Shown piece after piece: positions 38,994 through 49,129 of a DNA stretch of 64,000 bases (the first letter of the stretch is position 1; each line of letters begins with the position of its first letter). Both the position numbers and the translations under genes were made by a program. Origin of the DNA: Marasmitruncus massiliensis (GTDB lineage Bacteria; Bacillota; Clostridia; Oscillospirales; Ruminococcaceae); NCBI RefSeq assembly GCF_900186535.1, contig NZ_FYDE01000005.1, positions 1,898,895 through 1,962,894 of the forward strand. The letters run 5' to 3'. Below the pieces are notes generated by a model. It did not search any database. It was not told where the DNA came from and saw nothing but the letters and a program-made list of their open reading frames with translations.

Positions 38994-39491
38994 TCAAAAG
39001 AACATTCGGTTCATGTACGGTTTCAAATACCGTAATAAAATTCCTGTCAGCAACCCCATTACAATTCCTGAAACCAAAAGGATGGGAGAATAATAGAATA
39101 CCATGCTGCTTTTTAATACAATAGATGCCGCGATCAGCTGGCCGGCATTATGAAAAACGCCGCCGCATATGCTGATAAACAATTCGCTGCTTTGATGCTT
39201 CCTGGACATCAGCAGCGACATAACTGCCACTGAAAGTACCCCTCCCATAAGGCTCATCGCTGCCCCGACAGGACTGCGCAATAAAACAAAGAAAGCTTTC
39301 AGGATGGCTAAGATAAATGCTTCCTTTTTTTTGAAAAAAAAGAGGCAATACATTATGACCACATTCGACAGGCCCAGTTTTATGCCGGGAATCGGAACCA
39401 ATCCCGAAAAGCCGGACTCTACGATACTGAGCACAACAGAAAGCGCAAACAGCATGCCAAGCAGCGCAACCCTGGACGCGCGGTTTTTCAT
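38994..39491 (-). CDS. Gx transporter family / Hpre_diP_synt_I membrane protein
   Basis: A 165-residue protein with about five membrane spans and the motif VPIPGIKLGLSNV near residue 34 typical of this ECF-S-component-like family. It lies between apbE and rnfC and overlaps apbE by 4 bp. The family's substrate is not firmly known; the context suggests flavin or quinone supply to Rnf (inference). Confidence 0.75.
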   Translation of the reverse strand: MKNRASRVALLGMLFALSVVLSIVESGFSGLVPIPGIKLGLSNVVIMYCLFFFKKKEAFILAILKAFFVLLRSPVGAAMSLMGGVLSVAVMSLLMSRKHQSSELFISICGGVFHNAGQLIAASIVLKSSMVFYYSPILLVSGIVMGLLTGILLRYLKPYMNRMFF

Positions 39492-40537
39492 GATTTCACC
39501 CCGTTAAACTGGTAGGAGCCGGAAGAGTCTGATGGCGCAAAGCTGTCTTTCAAGCTTTCTGAGATATACACATTTCGATCTTTATCGACAACAATTAATC
39601 CGCAGTTCAGCGAATCAAGATGTTCAAGCGCAAATGCTTTCCCTTTAATAAACAGATAGGTAGACATAAAATCTGCATAAGCGCCATCGGGCGTCACAAC
39701 AGAAACAGACATCAGATCCGTTCTGGCCGGCCATCCGGTCTCCGGGTCCAAAATGTGATGATACCGGATTCCATCCTGCTCAAAATATCGCTCATAGTCT
39801 CCGGAAGTTGCCATTGTTGAATCCGGCAGTGTAACGATCCCGATATAATCATTTGCACTGCCTCTCGGGTCACGCACCCCGAATTTAAAGGGCTGATGAT
39901 TCGGCTTTTCTCCAATCACCATCAGATTCCCGCCAATTGAGATGTAGCCCGATGTGATACCGTAATCCAGTGCGGTTTTTCGGGCAAGGTCACAGGCAAA
40001 CCCTTTCGCGATTCCACCGACATCCACCGCCTGTCCTTTATGCTCCAGATAAGCTGTTTCGGTTTGTAAGTCAAGCGCTAAATCCCGATAATTCACTAAT
40101 TCAAGCAGCTGATCAATGACCTGTTCCGACGGCACCTTTGGATGCTCGGCAGTAACATTCCACTCTTGAGTCAGAGGGGCGACTGTAATATCGAACACTC
40201 CTTCGGAAAACTTTCCATACTCAAGGCAGAGGGAGAGCAACTCTAATGTATCATCGGAAACAGCAACAGGGCCGATTCCGGCATTCTGATTCAATTGATC
40301 AATTTCGGAGCCGTTTATGTATCGGGAAACTTTATTCTCGAACTCGGAAAGGGTTTGCTCGATCGCCAGTTTCGCTTGTTCCGCGTCTTTCCCGTACAAC
40401 TTATATTCTACCACGGTATCCATCAGAAAAGAAGTACCCACAGCAGGCTTTTGATTTTGAGAGAGCGTGTAATAGGTGCCCGCTGCTGTCGCAGCAACCA
40501 AAACACATACTAAAAATATATTACGCTTTTTTGCCAA
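39488..40537 (-). CDS. apbE: FAD:protein FMN transferase
   Basis: A 349-residue ApbE protein that attaches FMN to threonine of RnfG and RnfD outside the membrane. Seen: an N-terminal membrane or lipoprotein-like anchor (about 6-25), MDTVVEYKLYG near 39, VDVGGIAKGFACD near 172, ISIGGNLMVIGEKP near 199 and TSGDYERYFEQDG near 246. It heads the rnf operon, a direct functional fit. Confidence 0.94.
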   Translation of the reverse strand: MAKKRNIFLVCVLVAATAAGTYYTLSQNQKPAVGTSFLMDTVVEYKLYGKDAEQAKLAIEQTLSEFENKVSRYINGSEIDQLNQNAGIGPVAVSDDTLELLSLCLEYGKFSEGVFDITVAPLTQEWNVTAEHPKVPSEQVIDQLLELVNYRDLALDLQTETAYLEHKGQAVDVGGIAKGFACDLARKTALDYGITSGYISIGGNLMVIGEKPNHQPFKFGVRDPRGSANDYIGIVTLPDSTMATSGDYERYFEQDGIRYHHILDPETGWPARTDLMSVSVVTPDGAYADFMSTYLFIKGKAFALEHLDSLNCGLIVVDKDRNVYISESLKDSFAPSDSSGSYQFNGVKS

Positions 40538-40593
40538 ATAATCACCCCTTTCCTGTTTATATTGGAAATTTCGTCAAATTTCTAACAAGCAGT

Positions 40594-40621
40594 AAAACAC
40601 CCCGCAAAAGCGGGGTGTTTT
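40594..40621. terminator. Terminator after the CD1247-like gene
   Basis: AAAACACCCCGC and GCGGGGTGTTTT around AAAA, a 12-bp perfect stem with T-tracts for both strands. It separates the gene at 40645 from the rnf operon. Confidence 0.9.
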
Positions 40622-40644
40622 GGTCTGATTCAATTTTGAACCAG

Positions 40645-41124
40645 TTACTCTTTGCATTCGCTGCAATCCTCTTCTCCACAGCCGCAGCTGTCATCATCTT
40701 CAAGGTCAAACTCAAGCAGTTCCCCACAATTCGGGCAAGTAGTCTGACCCTTCTCTAACATTTCAGAATCGATACAAACAACGTCTCCGCACGTTGGGCA
40801 GCAGACTTCATAAATATCTTCGTCGAGATAATCTTCGCTGTCCTCGTCGTCTTCATCATCCTCGTCATCTTTACCGCAGCTGCACTCGTCGTCTTCATCG
40901 TCCAACTCGTAGTAATCTTCTTCAAGGGAACCAAGATCTTCGTCAATAGTGTCCACCTGTTCACTGAGTTCATCAATTTCCGCTTCCAGATCTGAAACCG
41001 TCAGTGCCATGTCGTCGAAAGCACCGATCAGAGCGCGAATGACTTTGCCCTCTTTTGTGGAATCATCAATACCAAGCCCTTCGGCGAGGCCCTTAATATA
41101 GGCAGCTCTTTCAGTAATTGTCAT
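40645..41124 (-). CDS. Acidic zinc-ribbon protein with CD1247-type N-terminal domain
   Basis: A 159-residue protein. The N-terminus (RAAYIKGLAEGLGIDDSTKEG, in outline residues 6-27) matches the domain found in C. difficile CD1247 and relatives. It is followed by a short coiled coil, a highly acidic stretch (about 75-105) and a zinc ribbon with CPTC and CPNC, then a Cys-rich tail. No function is established. It lies alone between terminators and efp. Confidence 0.75.
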   Translation of the reverse strand: MTITERAAYIKGLAEGLGIDDSTKEGKVIRALIGAFDDMALTVSDLEAEIDELSEQVDTIDEDLGSLEEDYYELDDEDDECSCGKDDEDDEDDEDSEDYLDEDIYEVCCPTCGDVVCIDSEMLEKGQTTCPNCGELLEFDLEDDDSCGCGEEDCSECKE

Positions 41125-41196
41125 GAAAATTACCTCCCTTTTGCAATTATCATCTTGGACAGGGTTTGCAAGACATTATGCCCCGAACAAGAGGTT

Positions 41197-41754
41197 TTAT
41201 GCTCTCTCCATATACTCGCCGGTACGGGTATCTACCTTAATGTGATCGCCTTCATTAATAAAGAGCGGAACACGGATCTCCGCGCCGGTTTCCAGTGTTG
41301 CGGGCTTGGTTGCATTGGTTGCGGTATCGCCTTTAAAGCCGGGATCTGTTTTTGTTACTTCCAGTTCAATGAAAAACGGCGGCTCTACACCAAAAACGTT
41401 TCCTTTGTAAGAAAGAACCTTGACATCCATGTTCTCCTTTACAAATTTAAAATTATCACCGAGTGTAGACGCACTGATCGGAATATTTTCATAAGTTTCA
41501 TTATCCATGAAATAATAAAGGTCTCCGTCACGATAGAGATACTGCATGTCTCTTCTTTCAATATAAGCGGTAGGAAATTTGTCCGTGGGATTGAACGTTC
41601 TATCGGTAACGGCACCGGTAATGACGTTTCTGATTTTTGTTCTGACAAACGCAGCGCCCTTACCGGGTTTTACATGCTGAAACTCTATGATCTGGACAAC
41701 GTTTCCGTCCATGTCAAAAGTTACGCCGTTTCTGAAATCGCCCGCTGAAATCAT
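41197..41754 (-). CDS. efp: Elongation factor P
   Basis: A 185-residue, three-domain translation factor that relieves ribosome stalling at proline runs. Seen: the N-terminal [23 protein letters not shown] region in outline and the loop [12 protein letters not shown] near residue 28, whose Lys is the usual modification site. AGGT precedes the ATG. Confidence 0.96.
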   Translation of the reverse strand: MISAGDFRNGVTFDMDGNVVQIIEFQHVKPGKGAAFVRTKIRNVITGAVTDRTFNPTDKFPTAYIERRDMQYLYRDGDLYYFMDNETYENIPISASTLGDNFKFVKENMDVKVLSYKGNVFGVEPPFFIELEVTKTDPGFKGDTATNATKPATLETGAEIRVPLFINEGDHIKVDTRTGEYMERA

Positions 41755-41902
41755 AAGTTTACCTCCAAATGTTCTGATACATTAAACATCCCCACGTTTC
41801 TCCGCGGGCAAATTTGTACCATCCAGATTAACACTCTAATTTTATATTAAAATCACAAATTTTGCAAGACCCTTTGATAAATTATGTCCGGAAAGAGCAG
41901 AA

Positions 41903-42985
41903 TTAAACGACCATGAGCTGCTTGGGGGAACCTGTCAGAAGACTGCAGCCGGATTCGGTAATAAGCGCCATATCTTCAATGCGCACGCCGAACTGCCCCT
42001 CAATATAAATTCCGGGTTCCACAGTGATTACCATGCCCGGCTCGCAAATTGTCTTATCTGAAATCGAAAAAGCCGGTCTCTCATGAATTTCAAGGCCAAC
42101 AGAATGCCCTGTACTGTGTCCGAAGCAATCACCATATCCTGCGTCTGCAATGATGTTGCGCGCGGCTGTGTCCACATCTTTACAAGGAGTTCCTGCCTTA
42201 ATAGCCTGAATTGCAGCAAGCTGTGCTTTCAACACGGTGTCGTAAATGAGTTTTTGCTTGTCGGTAACCGCTTTGACTGCCACTGTGCGTGTCATATCGG
42301 AGCAATAACCATCCACAACACAGCCAAAATCCATCGTAATGAAATCACCCGGCTCCACCGCTTTACCGGTCGGCACGCCGTGGGGCATGGAAGAGTTTGC
42401 GCCTGAAACCACAATAAATTCAAAAGAAGGACGTTCCGAACCGTGCCGGTTGGTATAGTCCAGCAATTCACAGGCAATTTCTTTTTCTGTCATTCCGGGG
42501 TGGATATAGCCGCAGATGTGCTGGAACGCGCCATCGGTAATTTCCTGCGCTGCCCGGATACTTGCCAGTTCTTCCGGCGACTTGATCATCCTCATACGGC
42601 GGATTGCATCGTCGATCTGTTTGTCAGAAATGAATGATGCGTCCGGCAGTAACTCCCGAAACCGGGATAACTCCGACACCGTCATATACTCGCTTTCAAT
42701 TACAATGTTTCTGATTGAATGGCGCTTAATCAGTTCGGAAAGCTGCGCGGATAGTTTTTCCTGCAAAATTACTTCGCAGTCACGTATCACAGCACGAGCC
42801 TTTTCATAGTAGCGAAAATCGATGATAAAATATGCTCCCGCATTTTTAACCATCAGCAAGGTCCCCGCAGAAGACTGGAAACCGGTAAAATACTGCCGGT
42901 GAACACCGGAAGTAATCAGTACGGCGTCTATACCGTCCGGAAGCTGTTTCAGGATTGTTTCGATTCTGCTCTTCAAAAATGACAT
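41903..42985 (-). CDS. pepP: Xaa-Pro aminopeptidase (M24B)
   Basis: A 360-residue peptidase that releases N-terminal residues next to proline. Seen: a creatinase-like N-terminal domain (about 1-125) and a metal-binding pita-bread domain with TMDFGCVVDGYCSDMTRT in outline near 215, GHSTGHSVGLEIHE near 295 and TVEPGIYIEGQFGVRIED near 328. Located next to efp, a common Firmicute pairing linked to proline handling. Confidence 0.93.
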   Translation of the reverse strand: MSFLKSRIETILKQLPDGIDAVLITSGVHRQYFTGFQSSAGTLLMVKNAGAYFIIDFRYYEKARAVIRDCEVILQEKLSAQLSELIKRHSIRNIVIESEYMTVSELSRFRELLPDASFISDKQIDDAIRRMRMIKSPEELASIRAAQEITDGAFQHICGYIHPGMTEKEIACELLDYTNRHGSERPSFEFIVVSGANSSMPHGVPTGKAVEPGDFITMDFGCVVDGYCSDMTRTVAVKAVTDKQKLIYDTVLKAQLAAIQAIKAGTPCKDVDTAARNIIADAGYGDCFGHSTGHSVGLEIHERPAFSISDKTICEPGMVITVEPGIYIEGQFGVRIEDMALITESGCSLLTGSPKQLMVV

Positions 42986-43016
42986 CCCCTGTAAACATAG
43001 TTTTATATTTTAGAAT

Positions 43017-43901
43017 TTATATCTGTGCAGGCGGCGAGTCTCCATTTAACGACTGCAAATACATCTTTTTCATTGCCACGGCATCCTCAGCCTGTGTACC
43101 GGCGGATTCACAAATGATAGTAGGGGTGTAGCCTTTGCGGGCAATCAATTCGGCAAGCGGTTCAAAATCCGGTCCAAACTGCGTATCCGCAAAAGTGAGG
43201 TGGCGTTTTTCTCCGCCCGGCCTTGTATATTCAATTTTGCTGAAATGCGCATGAAACAGGCTGGCTCTATAAACACCAATTGCATTTTCCACCTGCTCCA
43301 ATACCCGTTCAAACGCCTGCGCACTGCTCAGACCGCCATAGGTGCGCGCATTAAGATGTCCGAAGTCCAGGCATGGCAGAAGCCGCTCGTCCAGTTTGCA
43401 CAACGCAAGCACTTCCTCCAGCGTTCCGAGTTGATTCAGTTTGCCCATTGTTTCAGGACAGATATGAATATCGTGCAGCCCGGATTCATCCAAAGCCGCA
43501 ATACACTTTTTCATGGTATCGGCTGCAAGTGTAAGAGCCTCTTCCCGGCTTATTTTACCGCAGGACCCTGTGTGCACCACAATGCGGTCTCCACCCATCG
43601 CATGGACAGCCTGAGCGGACTGCAGCACATAATTGACGCTGTTCAGCCTTTTTTCTTCTTCTACGCTGGACATAGAAATGTAATAAGGGGCGTGAATGCT
43701 GAGTTGAATTTGTTTGGCCGCCGCGGCGCTGCCCAGTTCGGCTGCTGCGGCTTGTGAAATTTTCACACCGCGCCCGCACTGATATTCATAAGCGGACAGC
43801 CCCATCTTCTCGAGGTACTCCGGGATTTGAATGTTCTTGCGATACCCCATGGCAGTAAAGCTTTCCGAATTTCCGGCGGGTCCAAACCGAATGATGCTCA
43901 T
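43017..43901 (-). CDS. Endonuclease IV-like TIM-barrel protein
   Basis: A 294-residue xylose-isomerase-like barrel of the AP endonuclease family 2. Seen: SIHAPYYISM near residue 68, VVHTGSCG near 109, CPETMGKLNQLGTLEEV near 148, CLDFGHLNAR near 178 and HAHFSKIEYT near 217. These are the metal-binding positions of endonuclease IV, which cuts DNA at abasic sites, but the match is partial, so nfo is not assigned. Overlaps the HAD gene upstream by 4 bp. Confidence 0.8.
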   Translation of the reverse strand: MSIIRFGPAGNSESFTAMGYRKNIQIPEYLEKMGLSAYEYQCGRGVKISQAAAAELGSAAAAKQIQLSIHAPYYISMSSVEEEKRLNSVNYVLQSAQAVHAMGGDRIVVHTGSCGKISREEALTLAADTMKKCIAALDESGLHDIHICPETMGKLNQLGTLEEVLALCKLDERLLPCLDFGHLNARTYGGLSSAQAFERVLEQVENAIGVYRASLFHAHFSKIEYTRPGGEKRHLTFADTQFGPDFEPLAELIARKGYTPTIICESAGTQAEDAVAMKKMYLQSLNGDSPPAQI

Positions 43902-44395
43902 AAATGATCTCCCTTATGGTAATTCTGCAGCACAACCCGTTCAAGACGGCGTTTCATTCTGAGAAACAGGAATGGCTCTTTCTTGATTGGTTCGACGAGA
44001 ATAGAAATCACGCCGGTACTTTTTGCACATAAAACATCTGTAAACAGCTGATCGCCAACTACCGCCAGATATCTGCTGTCGGCTTGCAGACGCTTTATGG
44101 CGCGCCAAACACCAAACCCCAGAGGTTTAGCTGCATTGGCAATGTAACCTACCCCAAGCTTTTTTGCAAACGGCGCCACTCGTTTTGCCTTATTATTAGA
44201 TAAAATCAACAGCCGTATTCCCGCCTGTTTGACTTCCTGAAGCCATTGCCCTACCTCATCCGGCACTTCCGGATTGTTATGCGTAGTCAATGTATTATCC
44301 ACATCCAACAGCAGTACCTTAATTTTATGGTCTAGCAGCCACTGAGGCTCCAATTCCCAAATGCGGTGAAAATAATAGTCTGGGTAAAGAAACAG
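43898..44395 (-). CDS. yqeG: YqeG-family HAD phosphatase
   Basis: A HAD IIIA-type phosphatase with LLLDVDNTLTTHNNPEVP (nucleophile Asp), LILSNNKAKRV and VVGDQLFTDVLCA motifs. The first ATG/GTG/TTG in frame is the TTG at 44353, but coding-like sequence continues upstream as FLYPDYYFHRIWELEP, which fits YqeG relatives. GGAGG at 44404-44408 points to a non-standard start: CTG at 44395 (8 nt spacing) or ATA at 44398 (5 nt). The coordinate given uses CTG. Confidence 0.8.
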   Translation of the reverse strand: MFLYPDYYFHRIWELEPQWLLDHKIKVLLLDVDNTLTTHNNPEVPDEVGQWLQEVKQAGIRLLILSNNKAKRVAPFAKKLGVGYIANAAKPLGFGVWRAIKRLQADSRYLAVVGDQLFTDVLCAKSTGVISILVEPIKKEPFLFLRMKRRLERVVLQNYHKGDHL

Positions 44396-44473
44396 TATGA
44401 TCGCCTCCAGTTTTATACGGCAAAGGTTCTATGGATAGTATACAGCGAATCAGCCGTCTTTACAAGAAAAGAT

Positions 44474-44503
44474 AAAACGGACAGGAAATTTCCTGTCCGT
44501 TTT
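44474..44503 (-). terminator. Terminator after rpsU
   Basis: AAAACGGACAGGAAA and its complement form a perfect 15-bp palindrome ending in a T-tract on either strand. Confidence 0.9.
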
Positions 44504-44513
44504 ATAAAGCATA

Positions 44514-44690
44514 TTATTTGAACTTGCGCTTACGAGCAGCCTCAGACTTCTTTTTGCGTTTGACAGAAGGCTTCTCATAGTGCTCTCTCTTTCGAACTTC
44601 AGCAAGAACACCGGAGCGAGCGCAGGAGCGTTTAAATCTACGCAGAGCGCTGTCTAAAGACTCGTTGTCTTTGATTCTGATTTCTGACAT
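44514..44690 (-). CDS. rpsU: Ribosomal protein bS21
   Basis: A 58-residue basic protein [20 protein letters not shown]... ending ARKRKFK, the standard S21. GGGAGGG precedes the ATG at 44690. Monocistronic, with its own promoter and terminator. It was too short for routine ORF cut-offs. Confidence 0.97.
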   Translation of the reverse strand: MSEIRIKDNESLDSALRRFKRSCARSGVLAEVRKREHYEKPSVKRKKKSEAARKRKFK

Positions 44691-44764
44691 TTACCAATTC
44701 CCTCCCCACGCCAACAGGCCGGAGTCTATATCCTTCACTGCAAAGTAGATGGATAACGTATTTT

Positions 44765-44794
44765 ATTATACAATAATCTTGTATAACTTGTCAA
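44765..44794 (-). promoter_or_regulatory. rpsU promoter
   Basis: On the minus strand TTGACA, 18 bp, TATAAT, about 75 bp before the rpsU start. Confidence 0.75.
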
Positions 44795-44818
44795 GCCATT
44801 TGCTGGAAGAGCAAAATA

Positions 44819-47233
44819 CTATTTCGCCACGAGATTTACCAGCTTGCCTTTTACGACAATTTCTTTTACGATCGATTTTCCTGCGAGGGCTATCTGAATC
44901 TCAGGCTGATTTTTTGCTGCACAAAGCATTTGCTCTTCCGTACTGTCGGCTGCGACTGAAATACGGGCTTTTATTTTACCGCAAATCTGCACAACAATTT
45001 CAACCTGCGCATCTTTGCACTTGCTTTCCTCAAATGTCGGCCACTTCTGCTCATTGAGCATGCCGCCGAATTTCGCCTGTTCCCACATTTCCTCGGTGAT
45101 ATGAGGCGCAAAAGGGTTCAGCAGCAACAACAGCGTCTTTAACTCTCGGTGGTTGATGGAGCCATGATCAGCGATTTCATTTAACAATGTCATCATTGCG
45201 GCAATGGCCGTATTGTATTTCATTGCTTCAATATCTTCGCTGACCTTTTTAACGGTCTTGTGGAAGCTGCTTTCCAGTTCGGGGGAATACTCCTCCCCGT
45301 CTTTTAGGAGATCGAGCAAACCGTAAATACGCTCTAAAAAGCGCTTGCAGCCTTTAATGGAACTTTGGGACCATGGAGCACTTTTTTCAAAATCACCGAT
45401 AAACATTTCATAAAGGCGCAGCGTATCCGCTCCGAAATCACGCACAATATCATCCGGATTCACGACATTCCCACGCGATTTGCTCATCTTTTCGCCATTT
45501 TCACCGAGAATCATTCCGTGACTTGTGCGTTTTGCATATGGTTCCGGTGTATTAACAACACCGATGTCATACAGGAATTTATGCCAGAAACGGGAATAAA
45601 GCAGGTGAAGCGTTGTATGCTCCATGCCGCCGTTGTACCAATTGACAGGCATCCAGTAGTTCAGTGCCTCTTTGGACGCGAGCGCATCCTGACTGGTGGG
45701 GTCGCAGTACCGAAGGAAGTACCAGGAGGAGCCGGCCCACTGCGGCATCGTATCCGTTTCGCGCTTTGCCGGACGTCCGCATTTGGGGCAGGTAACATTC
45801 ACCCACTCGTCAATCGCGGCAAGCGGGGAATCGCCATCCCCCGTGGGTTCATAGCTCTCGACCTCCGGCAAGCGGAGCGGGAGCTCGCTTTCTTCCACCG
45901 GCACATAGCCGCAGTGATCACAATGAATAATCGGGATCGGCTCTCCCCAATACCTTTGACGAGAGAATACCCAGTCGCGTAATTTATAATTGACTTTCGG
46001 TTCTCCTTTATGCTGTTCGGACAGCCAGGAAACGATTTTCTGCTTCGCCTCCTCAACTGTGAGGCCGTCCAGAAATCCGGAGTTTACCATCACGCCGGTC
46101 GCACAGTCGGTGAACGCTTCTTCCTGCACATTGCCGCCCTTGACGACCTCGATAATCGGCAGACCGAATTTTTTGGCAAATTCCCAGTCGCGGGTATCGT
46201 GGGCGGGAACCGCCATAATAGCGCCCGTACCATAAGACATCAGGACATAATCTGAGATAAAAATCGGAATTTCGGTATTGTTTACCGGGTTGATTCCGCA
46301 GACACCCTCCAGCATAACGCCTGTTTTATCCTTTGCAAGTTCCGTACGCTCGAAATCGGATTTCTTTGCGGACTCCTGCTGATAAGCGCGCACGGCATCC
46401 AGATTCCCGATACGGTCCGCCCATTTCTCAATATAAGGATGCTCAGGCGAAATGACCATGTAAGTTGCACCAAAAAGGGTATCGGGACGGGTTGTAAAAA
46501 CAGTGAGCAAGTCCTCGGCCGTCGTGCCGAAATCGACCTGCGCACCGGTAGAACGCCCAATCCAATTCTTCTGCGAGGTTTTAACGCGTTCAATATAATC
46601 AACCGTGTCAAGGTCGTCGATCAGGCGCTGCGCGTATTCTGTGATTTTAAGCATCCACTGGCTCTTAACACGATGCACGACCTCGCTGCCGCAGCGTTCA
46701 CAGACGCCGCCGACCACTTCTTCATTGGCCAATACCACTTTGCAGCCCGTGCACCAGTTGACGGACATTTCCTTCTTGTAAGCAAGTCCATGCTTAAAAA
46801 GCTGAAGGAAAATCCACTGCGTCCATTTATAATAATCAGGGTCAGTCGTATTGATTTCACGGTTCCAGTCAAACGACAGTCCAAGGCTTTTCAGCTGAGA
46901 TTTGAACCGCGCCACATTTTGTTTTGTAACAATTTCCGGGTGGATATGATTTTTAATCGCATAATTTTCGGTCGGCAGACCAAAAGCGTCCCATCCCATC
47001 GGATAAAGGACATTATAGCCCTCCAAACGACGTTTTCTGGCCACAATATCCAGTGCTGTATAAGAACGCGGATGACCGACATGCAGCCCCTGCCCGGACG
47101 GGTAAGGAAATTCAACAAGCGCGTAAAATTTAGGCTTTGTATAGTCGGTTTCCGCGGCAAATACATTTCTGGATTCCCAGATATCCTGCCACTTTTTTTC
47201 TATGGCTGCGAAATCGTACTTCAATTTGTACAC
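44819..47233 (-). CDS. leuS: Leucyl-tRNA synthetase
   Basis: An 804-residue class I synthetase. Seen: the HIGH region [15 protein letters not shown] near residue 41, a CP1 editing domain (about 225-420), a zinc-type CxxC pair, the KMSKSRGN loop near 575 and the anticodon-binding C-terminal domain. No T-box leader lies before it; it is the last gene of the nadD-yqeK-rsfS-leuS run. Confidence 0.97.
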   Translation of the reverse strand: MYKLKYDFAAIEKKWQDIWESRNVFAAETDYTKPKFYALVEFPYPSGQGLHVGHPRSYTALDIVARKRRLEGYNVLYPMGWDAFGLPTENYAIKNHIHPEIVTKQNVARFKSQLKSLGLSFDWNREINTTDPDYYKWTQWIFLQLFKHGLAYKKEMSVNWCTGCKVVLANEEVVGGVCERCGSEVVHRVKSQWMLKITEYAQRLIDDLDTVDYIERVKTSQKNWIGRSTGAQVDFGTTAEDLLTVFTTRPDTLFGATYMVISPEHPYIEKWADRIGNLDAVRAYQQESAKKSDFERTELAKDKTGVMLEGVCGINPVNNTEIPIFISDYVLMSYGTGAIMAVPAHDTRDWEFAKKFGLPIIEVVKGGNVQEEAFTDCATGVMVNSGFLDGLTVEEAKQKIVSWLSEQHKGEPKVNYKLRDWVFSRQRYWGEPIPIIHCDHCGYVPVEESELPLRLPEVESYEPTGDGDSPLAAIDEWVNVTCPKCGRPAKRETDTMPQWAGSSWYFLRYCDPTSQDALASKEALNYWMPVNWYNGGMEHTTLHLLYSRFWHKFLYDIGVVNTPEPYAKRTSHGMILGENGEKMSKSRGNVVNPDDIVRDFGADTLRLYEMFIGDFEKSAPWSQSSIKGCKRFLERIYGLLDLLKDGEEYSPELESSFHKTVKKVSEDIEAMKYNTAIAAMMTLLNEIADHGSINHRELKTLLLLLNPFAPHITEEMWEQAKFGGMLNEQKWPTFEESKCKDAQVEIVVQICGKIKARISVAADSTEEQMLCAAKNQPEIQIALAGKSIVKEIVVKGKLVNLVAK

Positions 47234-47267
47234 TCCCTGTCAACGCCCTTTGAAAGGCGCGCAATCA

Positions 47268-47618
47268 TTAATCTTCCAGTTTGAGCGCGACCTTTGGCGC
47301 ATCTGCCCATAGCCGCTCCAACGAATAAAATTCACGGGTCTGCTCATAAAACAGATGAACAATTATTTCGGTATAATCCAGCACGACCCACATGCCGGAC
47401 TGATATCCTTCGACACGCAACGGCTCAAAACCTAAAGAGGTCATCCCATCTTCCACAGCGTCACACAGCGCTTTCACCTGCGTACTGGAAGAACCGGATG
47501 CAATAATAAAATAATCACCCAACGTGGTCAGGTCTTTGATTTCAATGGCGGTGATGTCCTTCGCTTTTTTATTGTTCAGCATAGAAGCCACCGCGTGAAC
47601 TTTCTCAATAGCTGTCAA
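47268..47618 (-). CDS. rsfS: Ribosome silencing factor
   Basis: A 116-residue RsfS/YbeB/Iojap protein that binds bL14 and blocks subunit joining in starvation. Seen: KKAKDITAIEIKDLTTLGDYFIIASG in outline near 20-45, and GMWVVLDYTEIIVHLF near 85. The TTG at 47618 is favoured because GAGGTG lies 7-8 nt before it; longer in-frame starts (47627, 47696) run into yqeK. Confidence 0.93.
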   Translation of the reverse strand: MTAIEKVHAVASMLNNKKAKDITAIEIKDLTTLGDYFIIASGSSSTQVKALCDAVEDGMTSLGFEPLRVEGYQSGMWVVLDYTEIIVHLFYEQTREFYSLERLWADAPKVALKLED

Positions 47619-47637
47619 TGCATTCACCTCTGTTCCA

Positions 47638-48204
47638 TTAATACTTGATATAATAATTATATGCTTCAAAGCTGTCCCGGCTGATTCCCCGTTCATGGCT
47701 GATTAAGTCGCCCAGAATATAGCACATCGCATATTTCATGGCCGGGCCGACCGCTGTTTCGGCAAGCGTGCGCATTTTTTCAATGTCGGGATAGCTGCGG
47801 TCCTTACTGGTCAGATCCGCCAGATAAACCACTTCATCCAAAAGGGTCATATTCCCACAGGCAGTCGTGTGATAGCGTACCGCCTGCAAAACATCCTCGT
47901 CATAAATTCCCAGTTTCCACTTCATGAATCCGCAGGCCGCCATACCATGCCAAGTCTTAGGCTGATCCTGTTGAACACTGTCAAGAATAATACCATATTT
48001 CGTAAGCCATTGCAACTGTTCCTCACGCGGCATTTCCTTGCAGATATCATGCAGCCATCCAGCCGCCATGGCTTTTTCAAGATCACAGTCATAAATGCGG
48101 GCCAGCTTCTCAGCCTGCTCCACCACACACCGGGTATGGTAATACCGTTTATCGGACAGCATTTCTTTGGCAAGTTTGTCCAGTTGTTGGAAATCATATT
48201 CCAT
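47638..48204 (-). CDS. yqeK: HD-domain hydrolase YqeK (Ap4A-hydrolase type)
   Basis: A 188-residue HD-domain protein; relatives hydrolyse diadenosine tetraphosphate symmetrically. Seen: HTRCVVEQAEKLA near residue 24, GWLHDICKEMPRE near 48, WHGMAACGFMK near 88 and RYHTTACGNMTLLDEVVYLADL near 113-135. The ATG at 48204 begins the conserved part; the frame extends to 48291 without a fitting start. Standard neighbour of nadD and rsfS. Confidence 0.92.
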   Translation of the reverse strand: MEYDFQQLDKLAKEMLSDKRYYHTRCVVEQAEKLARIYDCDLEKAMAAGWLHDICKEMPREEQLQWLTKYGIILDSVQQDQPKTWHGMAACGFMKWKLGIYDEDVLQAVRYHTTACGNMTLLDEVVYLADLTSKDRSYPDIEKMRTLAETAVGPAMKYAMCYILGDLISHERGISRDSFEAYNYYIKY

Positions 48205-48229
48205 GCAGTCACTTCCCCATGGCGAAAAT

Positions 48230-48829
48230 CTATCGGTATAACCCATGTTCCCGGATATATTCGGCAACTGTGGGTGCAACCAGCCCGTCAAGAGACTCCC
48301 CTTTAAAAATCTTTTCCCTCACCAATGTTGAAGAAATCGGGAGAGGCTCAAACTCGACCAACTCGCAGCAGGCCCCCAGCGCTTCCAGCTTACGGCGCTG
48401 TTCTTCCATTTCATCGTCGGTCGAGCTGGCTTTACGCGCCCCGGCACAGAGCACTGCAAGCTGTAGAATACGCTGCCAGTAGTACCAACTGGTGAAGGAG
48501 CAAAACATGTCACTGCCCATAATCAGAAAGAAGCGGTCACGCGGATAGAGCAACACCAGCTGTTCCAGTGTGTCGACAGTACGGCTTTTCCCCTCCCGTT
48601 TCAGTTCAATATCACTCACTTCACACAGCGGATCATCAGCAAACGTCAGCCTGCACATAGCCAGCCTGTGAGAAGCGCCCACAAGTCCGCTATCGGACTT
48701 GTGGGGCGGAATATTTGCGGGAATAATCAGCAGGCGGTCCAAATGCAGCGCAGAAATATAAGCCTCTGCCAGCTTTACATGTCCGTTATGCACCGGATTA
48801 AAAGTGCCCCCTAAGATACCTGTCCGCAT
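48230..48829 (-). CDS. nadD: Nicotinate-nucleotide adenylyltransferase
   Basis: A 199-residue NAD-synthesis enzyme. Seen: GILGGTFNPVHNGHVKLAE (residues 4-22, nucleotidyltransferase HIGH-like motif), IPANIPPHKSD near 37, and the C-terminal ISSTLVREKIFKG. The start overlaps the yhbY stop by one base. Confidence 0.96.
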   Translation of the reverse strand: MRTGILGGTFNPVHNGHVKLAEAYISALHLDRLLIIPANIPPHKSDSGLVGASHRLAMCRLTFADDPLCEVSDIELKREGKSRTVDTLEQLVLLYPRDRFFLIMGSDMFCSFTSWYYWQRILQLAVLCAGARKASSTDDEMEEQRRKLEALGACCELVEFEPLPISSTLVREKIFKGESLDGLVAPTVAEYIREHGLYR

Positions 48830-49122
48830 CAGTCCAGCTCGATAACCGGTTTTTTACTGTTGCGGCGGTAAAGGACAAACCGGGTTCCGATGGTCTGCAC
48901 CACCTCGGAAGCTGTTGCTTCCGCCAGCTTTTCAGAAATTTCACGCAATGATTCTGGAGAAGTCTCCAGAACCCGCATTTTGATCAGCTCACGTGCGGTT
49001 AAAGCATCATTGACCTGTTTGATCAGAGCATCATTGATACCGCCTTTTCCCACCTGTAAAATGGTCTCCATAGGATTTGCCAGTCCGCGCAGCTTTGCTC
49101 TTTGTTTGCTTGTCAGCATCAT
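48829..49122 (-). CDS. yhbY: CRM-domain RNA-binding protein YhbY
   Basis: A 97-residue protein: LTSKQRAKLRGLA at the N-terminus, VGKGGINDALIKQ (GxxG RNA-binding loop) near residue 25, and a C-terminus ending FVLYRRNSKKP. It binds pre-50S particles. Standard neighbour of nadD. Confidence 0.95.
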   Translation of the reverse strand: MMLTSKQRAKLRGLANPMETILQVGKGGINDALIKQVNDALTARELIKMRVLETSPESLREISEKLAEATASEVVQTIGTRFVLYRRNSKKPVIELD

Positions 49123-49129
49123 TTTTCTC

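Noticed and set aside
44691-44818. T-box leader for leuS or other synthetase
   Set aside because: The region lies downstream of leuS on the minus strand, and no T-box sequence was found; the rpsU promoter explains it.
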